Shown here one piece after another: positions 1 to 5,753 of a stretch of 9,444 nt of DNA. Source of the DNA: JAWWBN01 sp033720955 (lineage in GTDB: Bacteria; Acidobacteriota; Thermoanaerobaculia; Multivoradales; JAHEKO01); assembly GCA_033720955.1 (NCBI GenBank), contig JAWWBN010000155.1, positions 1-9,444 of the forward strand. Direction: 5' to 3'. Under the pieces are notes generated by a model. The model was given only the letters and a program-made list of their open reading frames with translations. It did not search any database and was not told the DNA's origin. Every line of letters starts with the position of its first letter. Within the stretch, counting starts at the first letter, position 1. Made by a program: the position numbers and the translations under genes.

Positions 1-1150
1 GCGCCGGCGCCGTGCCGCCCGCGGCCCGGGCCGCGGCGAACTCCACCAGCCGGGAGTCGTAGAGGGCGTTCTCCTGAGCCAGCCAGTGGGTGACGAAGAG
101 ATCGTCGTCGCCGTCGCGGTCGAAGTCGCCCGCGGCGAGGCCCATCGCTCCCCGGTAGTCGGCCACCCAGGCGGTCAGCCCGGCGTCCTGGAAGGAGTCG
201 CCCCGGTTCAGGAAGAGGGCGTTGTCGGAGATGTCGTTGGCGACGTAGAGATCCAGGCGTCCGTCCTGGTCGAAGTCGTGCCAGAGCGCCGAGAGGCTCC
301 TGCCCTCGGGATTGGACACGCCCCACAGCGCCGCCACCTCGGCGAAGGTGCCGTCGCTCCGGTTCTCGAAGAGCAGGTTGGCCGCCGGCTCGAACGAGGC
401 CGGGTTCAGCGTGTAGGGCACCGCCGCGCCGTACTGCCGCGAGACCTGGCGGCTCTGGCCGGAGTCCTCCACGTAGCGTACGTAGCCGCAGACGTAGAGG
501 TCGAGATCGCGGTCGCCGTCGAAGTCGCCCCAGACGGCCCCGGCCCAGTAGCCGCCGGGCCCGTCCAGGGCGTCGCTCAGCGCGTCGTCGGGAGTGAGGC
601 GCCCGCGGTCGTTGTGGAAGAGCAGCAGGTCGCCGTAGCCGGTCACCACCAGGTCGAGCCAGCCGTCACCGTCGTAGTCGCCCCAGGCGGCGGCCATCCC
701 CTGGATCCGGGTCGCGGGGAAGTCGGCGACCGGCGCGAAGGTGCCGTCGCCGAGGTTCTCGAACAGCTCCGAGGGGGCGCGCCGATCCGCCGGCGCCGTC
801 AGGGCCGCCCCGGCTCCCACCACGAAGAGGTCGTCGTCGCCGTCGTTGTCGAAGTCCCCCCAGGCGAGGCCGGCCCCCATGTCCTCGGGGAGCTGCGACG
901 ACCGCTCGCCGGTGAAGGCGCGGAACGAAGCCAGCCCCGCCGCCGCCGTGACGTCCTCCAGACGGGGCATCGGCGCCTCGGCGGGCAGGTTTCGCGACAA
1001 CTTCTCGGTGATCTCGTCGAGAGCCTCTCCCGGACGGCGGACCTGGGTCCGGCCGCGCAGGTAGGCCCAGACGCCGACGACGAGCGCGACGACCGCGAGA
1101 AGAGCCAGGGCCCCCAGCGTGCGCCGCAGGCGATGGTGCCGCCGACCCAC
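1..1150 (-). CDS. FG-GAP/VCBS repeat protein, CRTAC1-like, 3' end missing
   Basis: Partial gene: 383 codons are visible and the C-terminus lies beyond the left edge. Residues 1-9 are basic (GRRHHRLRR) and residues 11-30 form one hydrophobic helix, so I read a signal anchor or uncleaved signal with the rest outside the cytoplasm. Five Asp-rich FG-GAP loops follow, near residues 99-107, 158-166, 209-217, 292-300 and 342-350 (for example DFDNDGDDD and DYDGDGWLD). Such loops bind Ca2+ in beta-propeller blades. A YTLNP segment near residue 246 and VANDISDNALFLN near 303 match the bacterial CRTAC1-like subfamily, which often ends in an ASPIC/UnbV domain; that part would be off-window. The start is uncertain. 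GTG at 1150 lies 13 bases after the cytochrome stop. An in-frame GTG at 1201 would overlap the cytochrome gene. Neither has a good ribosome binding site, so translational coupling is likely. The biochemical role is unknown. Confidence 0.88.
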   Translation of the reverse strand, partial: MGRRHHRLRRTLGALALLAVVALVVGVWAYLRGRTQVRRPGEALDEITEKLSRNLPAEAPMPRLEDVTAAAGLASFRAFTGERSSQLPEDMGAGLAWGDFDNDGDDDLFVVGAGAALTAPADRRAPSELFENLGDGTFAPVADFPATRIQGMAAAWGDYDGDGWLDLVVTGYGDLLLFHNDRGRLTPDDALSDALDGPGGYWAGAVWGDFDGDRDLDLYVCGYVRYVEDSGQSRQVSRQYGAAVPYTLNPASFEPAANLLFENRSDGTFAEVAALWGVSNPEGRSLSALWHDFDQDGRLDLYVANDISDNALFLNRGDSFQDAGLTAWVADYRGAMGLAAGDFDRDGDDDLFVTHWLAQENALYDSRLVEFAAARAAGGTAPA

Positions 1151-1163
1151 CGCAGCTACCGGA

Positions 1164-3269
1164 TCAACCGGCGCCCGCCGGCGCGCCGAGCGCCTCGGCA
1201 CCGAGCTCGGCCGAGCGCGGGACGACGTCGAAGGTCGTCTCGGTCGTGGTCATCTCGATGATGGGCGCCGTCAGACCGGAGTCCTCGCCGAGCAGGAAGT
1301 TGATCAGGAACTGGTCCACCTTGCGGTACATCAGCCGCGCCACCACCCGGTACCGGCCGGCCGTCTCCGGTCGCGGCACCTCGAGCTCCTGCCGCTCCCA
1401 CTCGCGCTGGCGCCGCTCGGCCTCCTCGACCCGGACCACCATGGTGGTCGGACAGTCGAAGGAGTACTCCACGGTGTCGGAGTAGCCGGGGAAGAGGGCG
1501 CGCCGGTACCGCACGCCCACCATCTCCCAGAGGTTGTGCCGGTCGATCAGGTTGCCGTACTGGTCGACCGGCTCGGCCTTGAAGAGGAAGCTCCCGGGCT
1601 CGATGAAGTTCTCCTGGTCCACGGTGCCCGACGAGTAGACCTCCTCGCCGCTCTCGTCGAAGACCTTGAGCTCGACCCAGCTCTGGATGATGTCCAGCGG
1701 GCCGGTGGGGAAGTCGTGACCGACCTTGTTGGCGGTGAGGACGAGACGGATCGGCACCCGCTGGCCGGGAGTCACCGTCTCCGGGGCCTCGAGCGCCATC
1801 TGGACCACGGGACCCTCGGTCCACTTCTCGGAGATCTCGGGAATCCGGAGCTCGCCCCGGAGCCACTGCCGCGTCAGCCGGACCTGCTCCTCCCACCCCT
1901 CGAGCTCCAGCATGGCGGGGACCAGGCTGTTGGCGCCGATGAACCGGTGGCTGCGGTGCAGCCCGTCCGAGGCCGTACGGTTGTAGTCGGTGACGTCACC
2001 GCTGGCCGGGTCCGTGGACTCGACCAGGGGCATGTGACACTCGCGGCACTCGATCGTCCTGCCCGGGTCGCCTTCGACGAACCAGTGGCTCGCCTTCCAG
2101 TTGTCGTACTGGTTCTGGAGCTGGACCCAGCCGACGCGGTTCACCTCCGCGTCGATGAACTGCTTGTGGCAGGCGGCGCAGTACTCGGGCGCCTTGAACA
2201 TCCGCTTGCTCAGCTTGCGGTGCTCGTCCGGATAGGTGCGGACGAGGAAGTCGCTCAGCAACTTGCCGGCGCCCTCCTCGTGCCACTGCCAGAGGTAGGA
2301 GGCCGGCTGGGCCATGACGTAGTTGGCGTTGCCCTGGAGGTCGGTCTCGCGAACGCCGTGACAGGCCAGGCAGGAGATGCCCTCCTGGTAGCCGTCGAGG
2401 CCGGTCAGGTCCTCCACGAAGATGTTCTTGGTGCCGGAGAAGAGGGAGATCGGATCGTGGCAGCCGCCGCAGTAGCGGGTCGACTCGGGCCCGTTCTGCT
2501 CGGCCATCACGCTCTGCACCTTCTGGAAGAGGGGGTCCATGGCGGCGTACCGGTGGGCGCTCGGGAGCCACTCCTCCAGGATCTGCGTGTGGCAGCCGGC
2601 GCTGCCGCAGGTCTCGGAGCCCGCCAGCGAGCGGGGGTCGAAGGCGCCGCCGGTCGAGGTCACCGCCAGGCTGGGGGCAAAGGGACGGTCCTCGCCATAG
2701 GGGAAGGCGTAGTCGTCCGGGAACTCGTTCACGTACCGATCTCCCGGATAGAGAGCGAACAGGGCGGCGACCGCCACCGCTCCGCCGAGAGTCGCGGTCA
2801 GGGAGCGCCACGCCAGCGCCGCCGCCGCCGGCCGTGGCACCCGGCTGCGCCCGCGCAGCCAGACCAGCAGACCGTGCGCACCGGCGACGGCGAGCACGGC
2901 GAAGGTGGAGTAGAGGTGCAGATTCCGCCAGAGCGGCGACATCTTGGGGCCGAGGAGCCCCTGCCAGGTCACGACCGCCCCCGAAATCAGGCAGAGGAGC
3001 AGCGCCGCCGAGCCCAGGTAGCCCAGCAGGACCACGTCGGTCAGCCGGAAGTGCTTGTAGTCGAGCCAGTGGGAGACGAGATACCAGATCACCGGGATCA
3101 GGGCCAGGAGCCCCACGGCCGTGTGCACGAGCACGGTCCACTCCACCAGGCCGTGGAAGGGAGCGAAGGTGACGACGAGACCGGACAGGATCAGAAAGAC
3201 CAGGGCCGCGAGGCTCCAGGTCGTGATCCGAGACGTCCATCCGGTCCGCAGCGGCTTGGCGATGCGCAT
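1164..3269 (-). CDS. Membrane-anchored multihaem cytochrome c with N-terminal five-helix b-type-like module
   Basis: This 701-residue protein is probably a quinol-linked or other membrane electron carrier exposing c-haems outside the cytoplasm. Five hydrophobic helices lie near residues 16-36, 42-66, 78-102, 113-137 and 157-174. Loops rich in Arg/Lys at the N-terminus, near 70-75 and at 139-146 suggest N-in, C-out. His49 and His67 in helix 2, with His118 and His132 in helix 4, are placed as in dihaem cytochrome b cores. Haem c motifs follow: one CX4CH (Cys221-His227) and four CXXCH at 267-271, 300-304, 364-368 and 408-412. Candidate distal ligands include His239, His395, His438, His441 and His518. 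The last ~230 residues look beta-rich and contain NKVGHDFPTG (514-523), a motif I associate with large multihaem proteins. I chose ATG 3269 because AGGAGG sits six bases upstream; a GTG at 3305 is in frame but poorer. It leads the FG-GAP gene in a probable operon. Substrate and partner are unknown. Confidence 0.9.
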   Translation of the reverse strand: MRIAKPLRTGWTSRITTWSLAALVFLILSGLVVTFAPFHGLVEWTVLVHTAVGLLALIPVIWYLVSHWLDYKHFRLTDVVLLGYLGSAALLLCLISGAVVTWQGLLGPKMSPLWRNLHLYSTFAVLAVAGAHGLLVWLRGRSRVPRPAAAALAWRSLTATLGGAVAVAALFALYPGDRYVNEFPDDYAFPYGEDRPFAPSLAVTSTGGAFDPRSLAGSETCGSAGCHTQILEEWLPSAHRYAAMDPLFQKVQSVMAEQNGPESTRYCGGCHDPISLFSGTKNIFVEDLTGLDGYQEGISCLACHGVRETDLQGNANYVMAQPASYLWQWHEEGAGKLLSDFLVRTYPDEHRKLSKRMFKAPEYCAACHKQFIDAEVNRVGWVQLQNQYDNWKASHWFVEGDPGRTIECRECHMPLVESTDPASGDVTDYNRTASDGLHRSHRFIGANSLVPAMLELEGWEEQVRLTRQWLRGELRIPEISEKWTEGPVVQMALEAPETVTPGQRVPIRLVLTANKVGHDFPTGPLDIIQSWVELKVFDESGEEVYSSGTVDQENFIEPGSFLFKAEPVDQYGNLIDRHNLWEMVGVRYRRALFPGYSDTVEYSFDCPTTMVVRVEEAERRQREWERQELEVPRPETAGRYRVVARLMYRKVDQFLINFLLGEDSGLTAPIIEMTTTETTFDVVPRSAELGAEALGAPAGAG

Positions 3270-3275
3270 AGGCGG

Positions 3276-3281
3276 CCTCCT
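3276..3281 (-). promoter_or_regulatory. Ribosome binding site of the cytochrome gene
   Basis: A perfect AGGAGG on the minus strand lies six bases before ATG 3269. It decides the start over the in-frame GTG at 3305, which would add twelve residues and has no well-spaced Shine-Dalgarno sequence. It is the only strong Shine-Dalgarno sequence I found at a gene start in this window. Confidence 0.8.
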
Positions 3282-3404
3282 GGCGATTCCCGTCAGTCTG
3301 GCCACCTCTCGCGGCTTCCGCCACGCGCCATCGGGTGGGCCGTCCGCGCGTGCGGGTAGGTCGGAGGCTGCGGCCGGGAGAGGCTCTCGCCCCCCGGGAC
3401 GCGG

Positions 3405-3410
3405 TAAGCT
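3405..3410 (+). promoter_or_regulatory. Possible -10 element (TAAGCT) giving a leaderless cupin mRNA
   Basis: TAAGCT fits the TANNNT form of a -10 box and is followed by exactly eight bases before ATG 3419. The cupin has no Shine-Dalgarno sequence, so transcription starting at or next to the ATG would explain the arrangement. No -35 element is evident. The assignment is inference from spacing and from a matching arrangement at the SDR gene. Confidence 0.3.
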
Positions 3411-3418
3411 CGCCCCCG

Positions 3419-3814
3419 ATGGGCGACGGGCGAGAGGCTCCCCCCGGCGGGAGACCGGTGGTGAGACCGGCGGAGTCGGCTCCGGCCAGCCGGGTCGCCG
3501 CAGGCACCGCCACGACGACCCGCGTGCTGCTGGGCGCCGACGACGGCGCTCCGAACTTCGCCATGCGGCGCTTCACCATGGGGGAGGGGGGCGGCATGCC
3601 CCGCCACACCAACACCGTGGAGCACGAGCAGTATGTGCTCCGGGGCCGGGCGCGGGTGGGGATCGGCGACGAGCTCTTCGAGGTCGGCCCGAACGACGTC
3701 CTCTACATCCCGGCCGGCACGCCTCATTTCTACGAGGTCGTCGAGGCGCCGTTCGAGTTTCTCTGCATGGTGCCCAACGCCCCGGATCGGATCGAGATCC
3801 TCGGCAGGCGGTGA
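3419..3814 (+). CDS. Small single-domain cupin protein
   Basis: This 131-residue protein is a single cupin barrel, normally a metal-binding fold of small cytosolic enzymes or ligand-binding proteins. The first cupin motif spans residues 59-76, with His63, Asn65 and Glu70 in the usual ligand spacing followed by QYVLRG. The second spans about 90-106, PNDVLYIPAGTPHFYEV, with His103. The classic second ligand His is Asn65, although His69 lies beside Glu70. Residues 31-54 (RVLLGADDGAPNFAMRRFT) are the usual lead-in strand of this small-cupin group. The first ~25 residues are low-complexity and probably disordered. I chose ATG 3419 because the family similarity starts shortly after it; GTG 3335 is the alternative. 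The stop overlaps the methyltransferase start (GTGA), so the two are co-translated. The substrate is unknown; sugar isomerase, dioxygenase or sensor roles are all possible. Confidence 0.85.
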   Translation: MGDGREAPPGGRPVVRPAESAPASRVAAGTATTTRVLLGADDGAPNFAMRRFTMGEGGGMPRHTNTVEHEQYVLRGRARVGIGDELFEVGPNDVLYIPAGTPHFYEVVEAPFEFLCMVPNAPDRIEILGRR

Positions 3815-4674
3815 GCGGGGCGCCGCAGCCCGGCTGTGTGGTGTGCGGCAGTGCGCGCTCGCGGGTCGTATTCCGGGAGCACGACGTGGACGTCGTGCGG
3901 TGCCGCGGCTGCGGGCACGTCTACTCGACCTACACCCAGCCCCAGGAGTACGACGGCTACTTCGGCGACGCGGTCGCCGCCGACGAGCAGTTCTGGTGGG
4001 ATGCCGCCCACGGGGCGATGTACCGCGACTTCGGCCGCCGCTTCCTGACCGGCCGGCGCGGCCGGCTGCTCGACGCGGGCTGCGGGCTGGGCTTCTTCGT
4101 CCGCTTCGTCGGGCGCCAGGAGGGGTGGGCGGCGCACGGGTGGGAGATCTCGCCGGCGGCGGCGGCATACGCCCGCCGCGAGCTGGGCCTCGGCACGGTC
4201 GTCGGCGGTCCGCTGGAGCAGGCGGGCCTCGAGCCCGGCTCCTTCGACCTCGTCACCCTGTGGGACGTGCTCGAGCACGTGCCGGCTCCCGACCCCCTCC
4301 TGGGGCGACTGCACGGGCTCCTGGCCGTGGGCGGGCGTCTCTTCCTGCACACTCCCAACGCCCGGTTCCAGCTTCCGAAGGCGCGGCTCAAGAGAGTGCT
4401 GCTGGGGATGCGGCCGGGCGTCCACTATCTCGAGGCCCGCGACCACGTGAACCTCTACACGCCGGCCAGCCTGAGACGGGTGCTGGAGCGCAACGGCTTC
4501 GCCGACGTCCGCTATCTCCATCTGCCGCCCATCCAGAGCGTCTCCGGCAGCCGCAGCCCGGTCCTGACCGGCCTCAAGAACCTCTGGGCCGCCGCCGCCG
4601 CCGGGCTCGACCGCCTGACCCTGGGCCGGGTGAACCTCGACAACCTGTTCGCGGTGGCCACCCGGCGGGAGTGA
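3811..4674 (+). CDS. Class I SAM-dependent methyltransferase with N-terminal zinc ribbon
   Basis: This 287-residue cytosolic enzyme should transfer a methyl group from S-adenosylmethionine to an unidentified acceptor. Cys9, Cys12, Cys31 and Cys34 (CVVC and CRGC) form a zinc-ribbon-like knuckle. The Rossmann core has motif I LLDAGCGLG at 86-94, an acidic residue at Glu112 after strand 2, FDLVTLWDVLEHV at 145-157, and a GGRLFLHTPN strand at 174-183. This is the Methyltransf_23 pattern. DHVNLYTPASLRRVLERNGF near 211-230 is the usual C-terminal signature, seen in many sugar, lipid and quinone-like methyltransferases. I chose GTG 3811 because it overlaps the cupin stop by four bases (GTGA) and places the first Cys at residue 9, as expected. 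Coupling to the cupin suggests both act on one pathway. The convergent nucleotide-sugar SDR next door would fit a glycan modification role, but that is inference. Confidence 0.9.
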   Translation: MSGAPQPGCVVCGSARSRVVFREHDVDVVRCRGCGHVYSTYTQPQEYDGYFGDAVAADEQFWWDAAHGAMYRDFGRRFLTGRRGRLLDAGCGLGFFVRFVGRQEGWAAHGWEISPAAAAYARRELGLGTVVGGPLEQAGLEPGSFDLVTLWDVLEHVPAPDPLLGRLHGLLAVGGRLFLHTPNARFQLPKARLKRVLLGMRPGVHYLEARDHVNLYTPASLRRVLERNGFADVRYLHLPPIQSVSGSRSPVLTGLKNLWAAAAAGLDRLTLGRVNLDNLFAVATRRE

Positions 4675-4677
4675 GCG

Positions 4678-4694
4678 CCGGGGGCGGTCCCCGG
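4678..4694. terminator. GC hairpin between convergent genes, possible bidirectional terminator
   Basis: CCGGGG at 4678-4683 pairs perfectly with CCCCGG at 4689-4694 around a five-base loop. It lies in the 21-base gap between the methyltransferase stop (4672-4674) and the SDR stop (4696-4698). No T-run follows on either strand, so it is not a canonical intrinsic terminator, and six GC pairs are not rare at this composition. Confidence 0.25.
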
Positions 4695-4695
4695 G

Positions 4696-5685
4696 TCAGC
4701 CCCGCCCGTGGGTCCGCACCGCCATCTCCTCCGCCACCGCGTCGATGGTCTCGGCCAGCCGGATGGCGGGCCGCCACCCCAGGAGGTCGGCGATCTTGGT
4801 GCAGTCGGGCCGTCGCCGTCTCATGTCCTCGAAGCCCGGGCCGTAGGCCTCCTCGTAGGGGATCTTCACGATCCCCGAGGCGCTGCCCAGCCGCTCGATG
4901 ACGGTCTCGGCGAGCTGCTCGATGGAGATCTCGTCGTTGCCGCCGATGTTGTACACCTGACCCACCGCCTCCGGGTGGATCGCCAGCCCGGCCAGGGCGT
5001 GGACGACGTCGCGAACGTCGCAGAAGCAGCGCCGCTGGAGCCCGTCCCCGAACACTGTCAGCGGCTCTCCGGCGAGCGCCTGGCCCACGAAGCGCGGCAG
5101 CACCATCCCGTAGCGTCCCCGCTGGCGCGGCCCCACGGTGTTGAAGAGACGCGCCACCACCACCGGCAGGCCGTACTCCCGGTGGTAGGCCAGCCCCAGG
5201 AACTCGTCGAGCATCTTGGAGGCGGCGTAGGCCCAGCGGCTGTGGGTGGTGGGTCCCAGCACGACGTCGTCGCCCTCGGCGAACGGGACCTTGTCGAGCT
5301 TTCCGTAGACCTCGGAGGTGGAGGCCAGGAGCACCTTGACCCGGTAGCGCAGGGCGGTGCGCATCACGAGCTCCGTGCCGATCACGTTCGTCTCGATGGT
5401 GCGGACGGGCCGCTCGACGATGAGCTTCACCCCCACCGCCGCGGCGAGATGGATCACCACGTCGGCCGCGCTGACCATCCGGTCCACCACCGCCTCGTTG
5501 GTGATGGTGTCGATGGCGAAGTGGAAGCGGCCGTACTCCTGCAGGGGGGCGATGTTCTCGAAACGGCCGGTCGAGAGGTCGTCGATGACGGTCACGTTGT
5601 GGCCGGCCTCGAGGAGGGTCCGCGACAGATGGGACCCCACGAAGCCGGCGCCGCCCGTGAGAAGAAAACTCCTCGCGTCGCTCAT
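4696..5685 (-). CDS. NAD-dependent epimerase/dehydratase (extended SDR), nucleotide-sugar type
   Basis: This 329-residue protein has the normal length for an extended short-chain dehydrogenase acting on nucleotide sugars in the cytoplasm. The Rossmann NAD site is TGGAGFVGSH at 10-19, with Asp35-Asp36 at the end of strand 2 indicating NAD rather than NADP. HLAA at 79-82, the active-site STSEVYG at 122-128 and YAASK (Tyr153, Lys157) are intact. FNTVGPRQRGRYGMVLPRFV at 181-200 and the FGDG...RCFCDVRDVV stretch at 212-228 are the substrate-side motifs shared by UDP-glucose 4-epimerases and UDP-glucuronate decarboxylases. I cannot decide between epimerase, decarboxylase and dehydratase. The start is ATG 5685; there is no Shine-Dalgarno sequence but a TACGAT box sits eight bases upstream. 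It is convergent with the methyltransferase and divergent from the DUF72 gene, so it is probably transcribed alone. Confidence 0.92.
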   Translation of the reverse strand: MSDARSFLLTGGAGFVGSHLSRTLLEAGHNVTVIDDLSTGRFENIAPLQEYGRFHFAIDTITNEAVVDRMVSAADVVIHLAAAVGVKLIVERPVRTIETNVIGTELVMRTALRYRVKVLLASTSEVYGKLDKVPFAEGDDVVLGPTTHSRWAYAASKMLDEFLGLAYHREYGLPVVVARLFNTVGPRQRGRYGMVLPRFVGQALAGEPLTVFGDGLQRRCFCDVRDVVHALAGLAIHPEAVGQVYNIGGNDEISIEQLAETVIERLGSASGIVKIPYEEAYGPGFEDMRRRRPDCTKIADLLGWRPAIRLAETIDAVAEEMAVRTHGRG

Positions 5686-5693
5686 GAGGACTG

Positions 5694-5699
5694 ATCGTA
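5694..5699 (-). promoter_or_regulatory. Possible -10 element (TACGAT) giving a leaderless SDR mRNA
   Basis: On the minus strand TACGAT is followed by eight bases and then ATG 5685. This is the same TANNNT-8-ATG spacing as at the cupin gene. The SDR start lacks a Shine-Dalgarno sequence, so a leaderless transcript is plausible. The divergent DUF72 gene has only a weaker TAGCGT at 5730-5735, eighteen bases from its ATG. Confidence 0.35.
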
Positions 5700-5753
5700 A
5701 CCCGGCCGGGCAGCGGACGCCGGGCGTGCTAGCGTACCGGCGAGCGCCCGTCG

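Larger units (their letters stand above)
3270..3418. promoter_or_regulatory. Divergent intergenic region between cytochrome and cupin genes
   Basis: This 149-base spacer must hold the promoters for the minus-strand cytochrome pair and the plus-strand cupin/methyltransferase pair. I see no clear -35/-10 pair for the cytochrome side. The GAGAG-G-CTCTC inverted repeat at 3378-3388 is a possible operator but is short and could be chance. The plus-strand frame of the cupin stays open back to a GTG at 3335, but that stretch encodes an Arg/Pro-rich sequence without family features, so I treat it as non-coding. Confidence 0.45.

Noticed and set aside
86..1261. Plus-strand open frame of 391 codons opposite the FG-GAP gene
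   Set aside because: The minus strand encodes five FG-GAP loops in a continuous frame. The plus-strand product is a Val/Glu/Arg-rich mirror of the Asp-rich repeats and spans the gene boundary.
1119..3359. Very long open frame on the plus strand across the cytochrome gene (746 codons)
   Set aside because: It is antisense to a gene with clear haem motifs and membrane helices. Its translation is Val/Gly/Leu/His/Arg-rich with no family features, the expected product of G/C third-position bias on the other strand.
3335..3418. Alternative GTG start adding 28 residues to the cupin
   Set aside because: The extra residues are Arg/Pro/Gly-rich with no family similarity, and ATG 3419 has a plausible promoter box at a sensible distance.
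3121..3810. Upstream extension of the methyltransferase frame
   Set aside because: The frame is open far upstream, but that part overlaps the cytochrome promoter region and the cupin in another frame. The zinc-ribbon domain begins right after GTG 3811.
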